A DNA stretch of 40,497 bases from NCBI GenBank assembly GCA_938023075.1, contig CALHDG010000113.1, forward strand, positions 1 through 40,497, written 5' to 3'. Made by a program: the position numbers and the translations under genes. Below, piece by piece: positions 1 through 7,565 of the stretch. This stretch comes from an uncultured Chitinophagales bacterium. Its GTDB lineage: Bacteria; Bacteroidota; Bacteroidia; Chitinophagales; JAHDHT01. The first letter of the stretch is position 1, and the number at the start of each line of letters is the position of its first letter. Below the pieces are notes generated by a model that worked only from the letters and a program-made list of their open reading frames with translations, was not told where the DNA came from and made no database searches.

Positions 1-237
1 CTACATTTCTGTCTTTGCCATTTTTCGATATACTTCGTTGAAAAGCCTCGTCTTAGCCCCACTATGACTACGTTTTTCGCCTCGTCTATCAAAAAATGAC
101 TTTGACATAAAAAGTAGATTTATTTTCTCCGCATTACTAAAAACGCAAGGCTCGACATATATCTTGATATACCGAGCCTCGAAACTCTGTCTTCCTATAA
201 TTGTGGCAAGATGAGCATTGCAAAAATATATTTTCAA
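1..237 (-). other. Short ORF or hairpin-rich RNA element of uncertain nature
   Basis: A 78-codon frame is open on the minus strand, but its only upstream start is a TTG at 237-235, which lies upstream of a well-formed -7 promoter box (221-228). A transcript from that promoter would therefore not contain this start. The DNA at 148-179 is a strong inverted repeat (AGGCTCG..., closing with ...CGAGCCT around an AT-rich palindromic centre), and it falls inside the frame. The C-terminal part of the translation is basic (RRGEKRSHSGAK). I recognise no protein domain. The arrangement fits a structured transcript or a dispersed repeat better than a gene, but a small protein starting at an internal methionine cannot be excluded. 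The left end may continue beyond the window. Confidence 0.3.
148..179. repeat. Inverted repeat (hairpin)
   Basis: AGGCTCG at the left and CGAGCCT at the right enclose an AT-rich, nearly self-complementary centre (ATATATC / GATAT). It would form a long hairpin in RNA from either strand. It lies about 35-65 nt downstream of the minus-strand promoter's expected start. There is no U-tract, so it does not look like a terminator. Confidence 0.6.
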
Positions 238-251
238 TTATGAAAAACAAA
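221..251 (-). promoter_or_regulatory. Bacteroidota-type promoter (TTTG / TATTTTTG)
   Basis: On the minus strand there is a TTTG at 251-248, a 19-nt spacer, and TATTTTTG at 228-221, matching the Bacteroidota consensus -33 TTTG and -7 TAnnTTTG. Transcription would start near 214-217 and run leftward into the hairpin-rich element. The spacing and both boxes are seen directly; activity is inferred. Confidence 0.55.
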
Positions 252-363
252 AATTAGTCCAATTTTAATTTTAGTGTTTTAAACATTATAAAAAGTTTAA
301 AAACAGCATATAATACACCAAATTGAATTATAAAACTGATACAAAGCTATTGGAAAAGGGCAT

Positions 364-389
364 AAAAAACCCCGGTTAAATAACCGGGG
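364..389 (-). terminator. Rho-independent terminator, minus strand
   Basis: CCCCGGTTA (370-378), loop AA, TAACCGGGG (381-389). On the minus strand this is followed by TTTTTT (369-364). The U-tract lies on the minus-strand side only, so it works leftward. Confidence 0.75.
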
Positions 390-440
390 AATTTGTTGCG
401 GCCCGGTAAAAACAAGCGGTTTTTATCAAGTCGGCTTACT
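364..440 (-). ncRNA. Candidate small RNA ending in an intrinsic terminator
   Basis: Reading leftward, about 75 nt contain two hairpins. The first is a perfect 7-bp stem TAAAAAC-CGCTT-GTTTTTA. The second is a 9-bp GC-rich stem (CCCCGGTTA / TAACCGGGG, 370-389) followed directly by six U residues (369-364). That second hairpin is an orthodox rho-independent terminator for the minus strand, yet no minus-strand protein gene lies upstream: the next gene, hsdR, starts at 480 and points the other way. A terminator with no gene to terminate suggests a short non-coding transcript. A GTTATTTG at 449-442 is only a weak -7 match, so the 5' end is uncertain. I cannot assign it to a known RNA family. Confidence 0.4.
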
Positions 441-479
441 ACAAATAACACATTTTTTAGTAATAAAGTTTAAAAACAA

Positions 480-3400
480 ATGCACACACCATCATTTTTA
501 GAAGATCATATATCGCAAATACCAGCATTGCAGTTGCTCATTAATATGGGCTATATCTACGTGCCGCCTTCACAAGCATTTGAGTGGCGAGGTGGTAAAC
601 TTTCAACCGTTTTGTTTGAAACGGTGTTGAAACAACAACTCCCAAAAATAAATTCTATCTCCAGGAAAGGGGAAACGTACCAGTTTTCAAATTCAAACAT
701 TGCATCGGCAGTATTGGCTATAAAAGATTTGCCTATGAACGATGGTTTTTTAAATGCTAACGCCGCTTTTTACGAATTACTAACACTAGGTAAATCATTT
801 GAACAAACCATAGATGGCGACAAAAAAAGCCACACCCTTCAATATATAGATTGGAACAATTGGGAAAACAATGTTTTTCATGTTACCGAAGAATTTTCAG
901 TAACCCGTAGCGCAAGAACCGATACTTACCGACCGGATGTGGTGGTGTTTATCAATGGTATTCCAACAGTTATTATTGAATGTAAATCGCCTGCGGTAAA
1001 AAATCCGAAATCACCTACCGAATTAGCTATTGAGCAGCACATCCGCAATTTTAGCAAAACCGGTATTCGATCACTATATGTTTACTCATCTTTACTAATT
1101 GCGGTTGCCAGTAATAGCGGTAAATATGCCACTACCGGAACCAGTAAAGCATTTTGGAGTAAATGGAAAGAGCAACACCTAAGTAGAAAAGCGGAAAGTG
1201 ATTATACAACCTTGTTAGATAAAATAAAGAATCAAACCATTGAACCTAAGGTTAAAACGCAACTATTTGCCGAACGCAATTTTGGCTTTAGTTATACTAA
1301 ACCTTATTTTGACAGACTTGAAGAAGAAAAACGATTACTTACCGAACAAGATAAATTATTGTTTAGCCTTTGCCAACCCCAACGTTTGTTAGATGTTATT
1401 CGCAACTTTACCTTGTATGATGGTGGCCTTAAAAAGGTGGCACGTTACCAGCAATACTTTGCCGTAAACAGAACTATGGAACGGGTTAGTCATTTAGATA
1501 TTACCGGCAAACGACAAGGTGGAGTTATTTGGCATACACAAGGCAGTGGCAAATCATTAACTATGGTTATGCTGGCACAAATGTTGGCATCAACTAAAAG
1601 CATTAGCAATCCTAAAATAGTTTTAGTAACCGATCGCATTGATTTAGACCATCAAATTGCAGGTACTTTTAAAAAGTGCGATCTACCGGTTGTAAAAGCT
1701 ACAACGGGTACTAAATTGTCAGAATTATTACAGCAACCTAACGATGCCATCATCACAACGGTAGTCAATAAGTTTGAGCAAGCGGTAAAAAAATTAAAGC
1801 ATCCACTAAGCTCTCCTAATATTTTTGTATTAATAGATGAAGCCCATCGAACGCAATATGGTACATTTAATGTAAGTATGCAGCGGGTGTTTCCCAATGC
1901 TTGTTTTATTGCTTTTACCGGTACGCCTTTAATGAAAAAAGAAAAAAGTACGGCTCACAAATTTGGTGGGTATATTGGCTTACCCTACACTATTAAAGAT
2001 GCGGTTGCAGATGGCGCCATTGTGCCTTTGTTGTATGAAGGCAGACATAATCATATTACGGTAAACGAAAATCAGATAAATCGCGGCTTCGATAATATTG
2101 CTAAAGCGCTTTCAAAAGAAGGGAAAGTGCGGTTAAAGCGGAAGTTCAACTCCGTAAATGAAATTAACAAAACTGAACAAATTATTGAAGCCAGGGCTTG
2201 GGATATTTGCGAGCATTATACCAAATTTTTTCAAACCTTTGAAGATAAATATAAGCCGAAAGCACAGTTAGTTGCGCCAACTATAAAAGCGGCAATTAAA
2301 TATCGAGATTATTTTGAGGATATTGGCAAGATAAGAGAAGATTTAAAGGTTAGTACATCGGTTATTGTTACCCGGTCTGATCAAAGGGAAGGAGAAGAAG
2401 ATGGTTTTGAGCAGCATAATGAAGACAAGGTAAGAGAAGATGCATATTTCAATTCAATGATTGATAAATATGGAGATTTAAAGAAGTTTGAAGAAAACAT
2501 CATTAGCCAGTTTAAAAATAGAGATCAACCAGAAATAATTATTGTAGTGGCAAAATTGTTAACGGGTTTCGATGCACCTAATAATACGGTATTGTATTTA
2601 TGCCGCTCACTTAAAGAACATACTTTGTTGCAAGCCATTGCAAGAGTTAATCGTGTACATCCCGGAAAAGATTATGGCTATGTAATTGATTATTATGGCA
2701 ATCTTAAAAATTTAGATAACGCTTTAAGTACCTACACCGGCTTAAGTAATTTTGATGAAGCAGATTTAAAAAGTACTATAACCAGTATTCATGAAGAAAT
2801 TGAAAAATTACCTCAGGTACATTCGGAACTTTGGGACATCTTTAAGGAAATAAAGGATAAAAATGTTGAAGCATCCGTTTATGAAGAGAATTTGAAACCG
2901 GAAGATATTCGTTTTAAGTTTTATGAAAAATTGAGTAAGTATTGTCGATTATTGAAGATGGCATTATCAACAGTTCAATTTGTAGAAAATACGGAAGAAG
3001 CAAAAATTAAACAATATAAAGCGGATGCAAAGCTGTTTTTAAAGTTGAGAGTAGATGTAAAAAGAAGATATAACGATGACATGAGCTACAAAGAGTTTGA
3101 ACCACAAATTCAAAAGTTACTGCATAGGCATATTTCAACAGCTGGTGAAATTTATAGCATTACCGATATAGTAAACATTTTTGATAAAGAAGAGCGTGAA
3201 GCTGAAGTTGAAAAAATTAACGGCAAAGCCGCGCAAGCCGATCATATTGCCAGCAGAACGATAAAAGCAATTAGCGTAAAAATGCAGGAAAACCCCATTT
3301 ACTATAAAAAATTGGCAGACTTAATAAAAGAAACTATTGAGGCCTATTATCAAAAACGTATTGATGAAGCCGAGTATTTAAAGCAAATTAAAGAATTGGA

Positions 3401-3761
3401 AGATCAAGCTTTTGGCAGGTTTAAAGATGATATTCCGGAAGAATTAAATAGTAACGAAGTTGCCTTTGCCTTTTACAACCAAAGTAAATTTTTTTTTGAG
3501 GATGCAGCTTTATTAAAAATGCCATTTCATATTGAAGTTGGATTAAACATTGATGAAACGATAAAAAAGTACATTTATGCACAAGACAAAAAAATTATTG
3601 AATGGCATCAAAATGATGATATTCGAGGGCAAATAAACATAGAATTGGGTGACAACATTTACGAATTACATCAAAAGTTTGAATTGGAAACCAACTGGGA
3701 TAAGATAGATAACTTAATTGAAGTTTGTTTAAAAATTGCGACAGAACATTATAAAAAATGA
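480..3761 (+). CDS. hsdR: Type I restriction endonuclease subunit R (HsdR)
   Basis: This 1093-residue protein is the restriction and translocation subunit of a type I restriction-modification enzyme. It would cut foreign DNA after ATP-driven translocation when joined to HsdM and HsdS. The N-terminal nuclease shows the PD-(D/E)xK pattern: D153, then E167-C-K169 in a TVIIECKSP context. A superfamily 2 helicase follows: Walker A GSGKS at 355-359, DEAH box at 453-456 (LIDEAHRTQYG), FTGTP near 478, and LLTGFDAP and QAIARVNR near 690-725. The C-terminal third is charged and helical, as expected for the region that docks on the methylase. All key residues are present and the length is normal. The ATG at 480 is the first good start. 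The next gene overlaps its stop by 4 nt. No HsdM or HsdS gene is seen in the window. Confidence 0.95.
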   Translation: MHTPSFLEDHISQIPALQLLINMGYIYVPPSQAFEWRGGKLSTVLFETVLKQQLPKINSISRKGETYQFSNSNIASAVLAIKDLPMNDGFLNANAAFYELLTLGKSFEQTIDGDKKSHTLQYIDWNNWENNVFHVTEEFSVTRSARTDTYRPDVVVFINGIPTVIIECKSPAVKNPKSPTELAIEQHIRNFSKTGIRSLYVYSSLLIAVASNSGKYATTGTSKAFWSKWKEQHLSRKAESDYTTLLDKIKNQTIEPKVKTQLFAERNFGFSYTKPYFDRLEEEKRLLTEQDKLLFSLCQPQRLLDVIRNFTLYDGGLKKVARYQQYFAVNRTMERVSHLDITGKRQGGVIWHTQGSGKSLTMVMLAQMLASTKSISNPKIVLVTDRIDLDHQIAGTFKKCDLPVVKATTGTKLSELLQQPNDAIITTVVNKFEQAVKKLKHPLSSPNIFVLIDEAHRTQYGTFNVSMQRVFPNACFIAFTGTPLMKKEKSTAHKFGGYIGLPYTIKDAVADGAIVPLLYEGRHNHITVNENQINRGFDNIAKALSKEGKVRLKRKFNSVNEINKTEQIIEARAWDICEHYTKFFQTFEDKYKPKAQLVAPTIKAAIKYRDYFEDIGKIREDLKVSTSVIVTRSDQREGEEDGFEQHNEDKVREDAYFNSMIDKYGDLKKFEENIISQFKNRDQPEIIIVVAKLLTGFDAPNNTVLYLCRSLKEHTLLQAIARVNRVHPGKDYGYVIDYYGNLKNLDNALSTYTGLSNFDEADLKSTITSIHEEIEKLPQVHSELWDIFKEIKDKNVEASVYEENLKPEDIRFKFYEKLSKYCRLLKMALSTVQFVENTEEAKIKQYKADAKLFLKLRVDVKRRYNDDMSYKEFEPQIQKLLHRHISTAGEIYSITDIVNIFDKEEREAEVEKINGKAAQADHIASRTIKAISVKMQENPIYYKKLADLIKETIEAYYQKRIDEAEYLKQIKELEDQAFGRFKDDIPEELNSNEVAFAFYNQSKFFFEDAALLKMPFHIEVGLNIDETIKKYIYAQDKKIIEWHQNDDIRGQINIELGDNIYELHQKFELETNWDKIDNLIEVCLKIATEHYKK

Positions 3762-4462
3762 AGTCTTCCATACAATATGGCAATTCAATAATTAGGTTTA
3801 CGCTGCAGTATGCCGATAGAAAAACTTTGGGCATACAAGTGCATCCCAACCGTAAAGTTTACGTTATTGCCCCAATAGATACTGATCTTAAAAAAATTAA
3901 AGCAAAGCTTAAAAGCAAAGCCAATTGGATATTAAAACAACAGGAATTTTTTCTCTCTTTTCATCCCTTAACACCATCAAGAAAATATGTTAATGGAGAA
4001 ACCCATTTGTACTTGGGTAAGCAGTATCGCTTGAAAATTATCCAATCAAAAAATGAAGATGTAAAACTAAAAAGAGGTTATATTGAAGTACATACAATCG
4101 ATAAAAAAGATACGCTTAAAATAAAATATCAACTGAACATTTGGTACACTAATAAAGCCAATGTTCATTTTACCAATTTGTTTAATAATTTATTGCCGAT
4201 TGCAAAAACTTTCTATCCGCAAAAAGTGGTTTTAAAGCATAGATGGCTAAAGAAAAAATGGGGAAGTTGTTCAACTAAAGGACAGATAACTTTAAACACA
4301 GAATTGATTAAAGCCCCAAAAAAATGCATTGAATATGTTATCATTCACGAGTTTTGCCATTTAGCCTATTTAAATCATAGTAAGTCATTTTATAATTTGT
4401 TAGATAAAAAATTACCAAATTGGAGAGTAATCAAACATCAATTAGAACATTTTATGGTTTAG
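3758..4462 (+). CDS. YgjP/DUF45-type (M48-like) zinc metallopeptidase
   Basis: This 234-residue protein has the zinc motif HEFCH at 197-201 (HExxH type) and a third likely ligand, H207, in NHSKSFY. Upstream comes a KWGSCSTKG segment near 167-175, which is typical of the DUF45/YgjP family (WGSC). The family is annotated as metal-dependent hydrolase or SprT-like peptidase; its substrate is not established. Its ATG overlaps the hsdR stop (ATGA, 3758-3761), so the two are translationally coupled and probably work together. From general knowledge, genes of this family are often found beside type I restriction loci. A role in turnover of the restriction subunit is only a guess. No signal peptide is seen, so it should be cytoplasmic. 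Confidence 0.85.
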   Translation: MKSSIQYGNSIIRFTLQYADRKTLGIQVHPNRKVYVIAPIDTDLKKIKAKLKSKANWILKQQEFFLSFHPLTPSRKYVNGETHLYLGKQYRLKIIQSKNEDVKLKRGYIEVHTIDKKDTLKIKYQLNIWYTNKANVHFTNLFNNLLPIAKTFYPQKVVLKHRWLKKKWGSCSTKGQITLNTELIKAPKKCIEYVIIHEFCHLAYLNHSKSFYNLLDKKLPNWRVIKHQLEHFMV

Positions 4463-4473
4463 ATAGATCAAAT

Positions 4474-4506
4474 TTTGTTTCATATTCCCCACAAACCCTA
4501 TATTTG
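4474..4506 (+). promoter_or_regulatory. folD promoter (TTTG / TATATTTG)
   Basis: TTTG at 4474-4477, a 21-nt spacer, and TATATTTG at 4499-4506 match the Bacteroidota promoter consensus. The ATG at 4511 lies only 4 nt after the -7 box, so transcription is expected to begin at or next to the start codon (leaderless). This also argues against the alternative upstream start at 4475. Confidence 0.65.
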
Positions 4507-4510
4507 CAAC

Positions 4511-5395
4511 ATGCAAATTTTAGACGGTAAATTACTATCGCAAAATATTAAAAAAGAACTGCACTACGAGGTGGAAAACCTAAAATCGGCGGGCAAAAGA
4601 CCGCCGCATTTGGCAGCAATTTTGGTTGGCAATGATGGTGCTAGTGAAACCTATGTAAACCACAAGGTAAAAATGTGTAAAGAGGTTGGTTTTGAATCGA
4701 CTTTGGTGCGTTTAGATGATAATATTTCGGAAGATTTTTTGTTGGAACAGGTGAGCCGTTTAAATACTGATGATGATGTTGACGGCTTTATTGTGCAGTT
4801 GCCCTTGCCGGCGCATATTAATGAGCGTAAAGTTACCTTAGCTATCGATCCAAAGAAAGATGTGGATGGTTTCCATCCGGTGAATATGGGTAGAATGATG
4901 TTGGGCATGTCAGCCTATTTACCGGCTACGCCATATGGTATTGTACAAATGCTAAAAGCTTATGAAGTGCCTACACAAGGGATGCATTGCACCGTGGTTG
5001 GCAGAAGTAATATTGTTGGCAAACCTATGGCAGTCTTAATGTCGCGTAACCACCAATTTGGCAATTGTACGGTTACTTTAGCACATAGCAGAACGCAATG
5101 TTTAAAAGATCATTTATTGCAATCGGATATTGTTATTGCCGCAGTTGGCAGACCTGAAATGATTACTGCCGATATGATAAAAGAAGGTGCTGTGGTGATT
5201 GACGTGGGCATTACCCGCGTAGACGATGCTTCCAAAAAAAGAGGTTACCGTTTAGCGGGAGATGTAAAGTATAAAGAGGTTGCGGAAAAATGTAGTTTTA
5301 TTACACCGGTGCCGGGTGGAGTTGGCCCTATGACGGTTATTTCATTAATGAAAAATACCTTAAAGGCGAACCAGAATTTAGTTTATACCAGTTAA
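4511..5395 (+). CDS. folD: Bifunctional methylenetetrahydrofolate dehydrogenase / cyclohydrolase FolD
   Basis: FolD interconverts 5,10-methylene-, 5,10-methenyl- and 10-formyl-tetrahydrofolate in the cytoplasm, supplying one-carbon units for purine and formyl-methionine synthesis. With the start at 4511 it is 294 residues, the usual length, and begins MQILDGK as family members do. A longer frame starting at 4475 would add 12 unlikely residues. Visible motifs are TYVNHK (Y48 and K52, the catalytic pair), VQLPLP near 95-100, KDVDG near 116-120, the NADP-binding GRSNIVGKP, and the C-terminal TPVPGGVGPMT. It appears to be a single-gene unit with its own promoter immediately upstream. Confidence 0.96.
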   Translation: MQILDGKLLSQNIKKELHYEVENLKSAGKRPPHLAAILVGNDGASETYVNHKVKMCKEVGFESTLVRLDDNISEDFLLEQVSRLNTDDDVDGFIVQLPLPAHINERKVTLAIDPKKDVDGFHPVNMGRMMLGMSAYLPATPYGIVQMLKAYEVPTQGMHCTVVGRSNIVGKPMAVLMSRNHQFGNCTVTLAHSRTQCLKDHLLQSDIVIAAVGRPEMITADMIKEGAVVIDVGITRVDDASKKRGYRLAGDVKYKEVAEKCSFITPVPGGVGPMTVISLMKNTLKANQNLVYTS

Positions 5396-5468
5396 TTTTT
5401 TTTCAGATGAAGACCTTTAAAATACTACACTTGTAATTAGAATTAACCGGCAATAAAGAAAAAACAGC

Positions 5469-5476
5469 TATTTTTG
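5469..5476 (+). promoter_or_regulatory. -7 box TATTTTTG before the Rpn-family gene
   Basis: A perfect TAnnTTTG box lies 24 nt before the ATG at 5501. I see no clear -33 TTG at the right distance. The box overlaps the alternative TTG start at 5474, which supports the ATG at 5501. Confidence 0.4.
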
Positions 5477-5500
5477 TTGACAGAAACGGATAGCCATAGA

Positions 5501-6334
5501 ATGACTGAGCAAAAAGCAAAATATATCAATCCTTTAACTGATTTTGGTTTCAAAAAATTATTTGGCAGCGAACCCAATAAAGTGTTGTTAATTGACTTTC
5601 TCAATGAAATATTACCGGAAAGAAAAATAAAAGATTTAACCTATTCGTCAGGTGAAAAACAAGGATTGACCGCATTGGATAGAAAAGCCATTTTTGACTT
5701 ATACTGCATAGGAGAAAATGGAGAACACTTTATTGTTGAAATGCAAAAAGCCAAACAAAATTATTTTAAAGACCGTAGTGTTTTTTATGCCTCTTTTCCG
5801 ATACAACAACAAGGCAAAAAAAACCAATGGGATTATAAATTAGAGCCCGTATATTCGGTAGGAATTTTAGATTTTATTTTTGATGATCATAAAAACGAGA
5901 AAGAACTGATGCATATTGTAGAATTAAAGAATCAACATTGTGAAGTGTTTTACGACAAATTGAAATTCGTTTATCTGGAACTTCCAAAGTTTACAAAAGA
6001 AGAAGAAGAATTAGAAACCCGTTTTGATAAATGGATGTATGTTTTTACGCACTTATCGCAATTGCAAAACCGTCCTAAAAAACTGCAGGAACGAATTTTT
6101 ACCAAATTATTTGAAGCTGCCGAAATCGCCAAATTCACACCCAAAGAACGAGCAGCCTACGAAGAAAGTTTAAAATATTACCGAGACATAAAAAATGTAG
6201 TCGATACCTCAAAAGAGGAAGGCAAAGAAGAAAGAAATTTTGAAATTGCTAAAAACATGAAGAAGGAAGGCTATACTAACAATCAGATAAAAAAAATAAC
6301 CGGATTAACAGAATATGAAATCGAAAATCTGTAA
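5501..6334 (+). CDS. Rpn family / PD-(D/E)XK nuclease family transposase-like protein
   Basis: The 277-residue protein (ATG at 5501; an upstream TTG would add 9 residues) starts with the family hallmark INPLTDFGFKKLFG. The nuclease core is D66 (AIFDLYC) followed by E80-M-Q82 (FIVEMQ), the PD-(D/E)xQ version of the fold, and then RSVFYASFPIQQQG. The C-terminus is a charged helix with a short Lys/Glu-rich stretch and a small helix-turn-helix-like end (GYTNNQIKKITGLTEYEIENL pattern). Family members, named Rpn for recombination-promoting nuclease, are DNA endonucleases related to the transposase_31 group. They spread among bacteria, and some act in phage defence or gene transfer. I see no flanking inverted repeats, so it is probably a stand-alone gene rather than an insertion sequence. 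Confidence 0.85.
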   Translation: MTEQKAKYINPLTDFGFKKLFGSEPNKVLLIDFLNEILPERKIKDLTYSSGEKQGLTALDRKAIFDLYCIGENGEHFIVEMQKAKQNYFKDRSVFYASFPIQQQGKKNQWDYKLEPVYSVGILDFIFDDHKNEKELMHIVELKNQHCEVFYDKLKFVYLELPKFTKEEEELETRFDKWMYVFTHLSQLQNRPKKLQERIFTKLFEAAEIAKFTPKERAAYEESLKYYRDIKNVVDTSKEEGKEERNFEIAKNMKKEGYTNNQIKKITGLTEYEIENL

Positions 6335-6413
6335 AAAGTAAACCACACTTTTTTTTTGAAGTCTTGATGCTAATCTCACATAATAAATAATAAAATAATT
6401 CTAATTAGATCAA

Positions 6414-7526
6414 ATGAAATACAAATTCAATCCCCCTAAACGAATTTTAATGGGACCAGGTCCATCTGACGCCCACCCAAAAGTTTTAAAAGCGATGGCA
6501 ACGCCACTCATCGGGCATTTAGATCCGCATTTTGTGATGATGATGGATGAAGTCAAAGCGATGGTGCAACAAACCTTCTTAACCAAAAACAAACTCACCT
6601 TTGTAGTTTCGGCACCCGGCAGTGCAGGTATGGAAACTTGCTTAGTTAATTTATTAGAACCCGGCGATGAATGTATCATTTGCGTAAATGGCGTTTTTGG
6701 TGGAAGAATGGTTCAAATTGCCGAACGGATTGGAGCTAGGGTTCATCAAATTGACGTGGAATGGGGCAAGGTTACCACAACCGCCCAAATGAAGAAAGCG
6801 TTAAAACAATGTCCAAAACCAAAGTTAGTGGCTTTGGTGCATGCCGAAACTTCTACCGGTGCTTTACAACCTTTAAAAGAAATAAGCGATTTGGTGCATA
6901 ATGCCAATTCCTTATTAATGGTAGATGCGGTAACTTCTTATTGCGGAGTTGAGCTTAAAGTAGATGAATGGGGGATTGACGCGATTTATACAGGCACTCA
7001 AAAAAATCTGAGCGCACCACCAGGATTGTCGCCCGTTAGTTTTTCCAAACGGGCAGAAAAAGTGTTAGATAAAAGAAAAACACCAGTACAAAGTTGGTTT
7101 TTAGATTTAAGCTTGGTGAAAAATTATTGGCAAGGTGCTAAAAGAGCCTATCACCATACAGCACCCGTTTCGTCAGTCTATGCTTTGCATAAAGCTTTAG
7201 GTTTGGTTTTAGATGAAGGTTTGGAAAATCGTTGGAAACGCCACCAAGAAGTGCATCAATATTTGAAAAAGGGTTTAGAAAAATTGGGCTTTTCTTATTT
7301 GGTAAAACCAACGCATCGATTACCCAATTTAAATTCGGTTTACTTGCCGAAACAAGTAAACAATGAAGCTAAACTACGACGACAATTATTAGATGACTAT
7401 AATATTGAAGTAGGTGGCGGATTGGGAGCTTTTGCCGGTAAAATTTGGCGTATTGGTATTATGGGTGAGAGTTGTACTAAAAATCATGTAAATATGTTGA
7501 TAGGGGCTTTGGAGGATTTGTTGTAA
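6414..7526 (+). CDS. Class V aminotransferase, alanine/serine-glyoxylate (AGXT) type
   Basis: This is a 370-residue fold-type I pyridoxal-phosphate enzyme. Near the N-terminus is ILMGPGPSDAHPKVL, the glycine-rich start characteristic of serine/alanine-glyoxylate aminotransferases. SAPGSAGMET (66-75) would bind the cofactor phosphate, VDAVTSYCG carries the cofactor-binding aspartate D171, and K197 in TGTQKNLSAPPG is the Schiff-base lysine. Likely reactions are amino transfer from alanine or serine to glyoxylate or pyruvate; the sequence alone does not settle the substrate pair. It is cytoplasmic and apparently monocistronic, and it converges on the peptidase gene 39 nt downstream. Confidence 0.9.
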   Translation: MKYKFNPPKRILMGPGPSDAHPKVLKAMATPLIGHLDPHFVMMMDEVKAMVQQTFLTKNKLTFVVSAPGSAGMETCLVNLLEPGDECIICVNGVFGGRMVQIAERIGARVHQIDVEWGKVTTTAQMKKALKQCPKPKLVALVHAETSTGALQPLKEISDLVHNANSLLMVDAVTSYCGVELKVDEWGIDAIYTGTQKNLSAPPGLSPVSFSKRAEKVLDKRKTPVQSWFLDLSLVKNYWQGAKRAYHHTAPVSSVYALHKALGLVLDEGLENRWKRHQEVHQYLKKGLEKLGFSYLVKPTHRLPNLNSVYLPKQVNNEAKLRRQLLDDYNIEVGGGLGAFAGKIWRIGIMGESCTKNHVNMLIGALEDLL

Positions 7527-7565
7527 ATAACTCGATTTTCAATTTGAGGAAAAGAGATTTCTATA

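Noticed and set aside
4475-4510. Upstream start for folD
   Set aside because: It overlaps the promoter boxes and adds residues absent from family members; ATG 4511 gives the typical N-terminus.
4463-4510. Riboswitch upstream of folD
   Set aside because: There are only 48 bp between genes, fully occupied by the promoter; no room for an aptamer.
5501-6334. Insertion sequence around the Rpn-family gene
   Set aside because: No terminal inverted repeats or target duplication were seen on either side.
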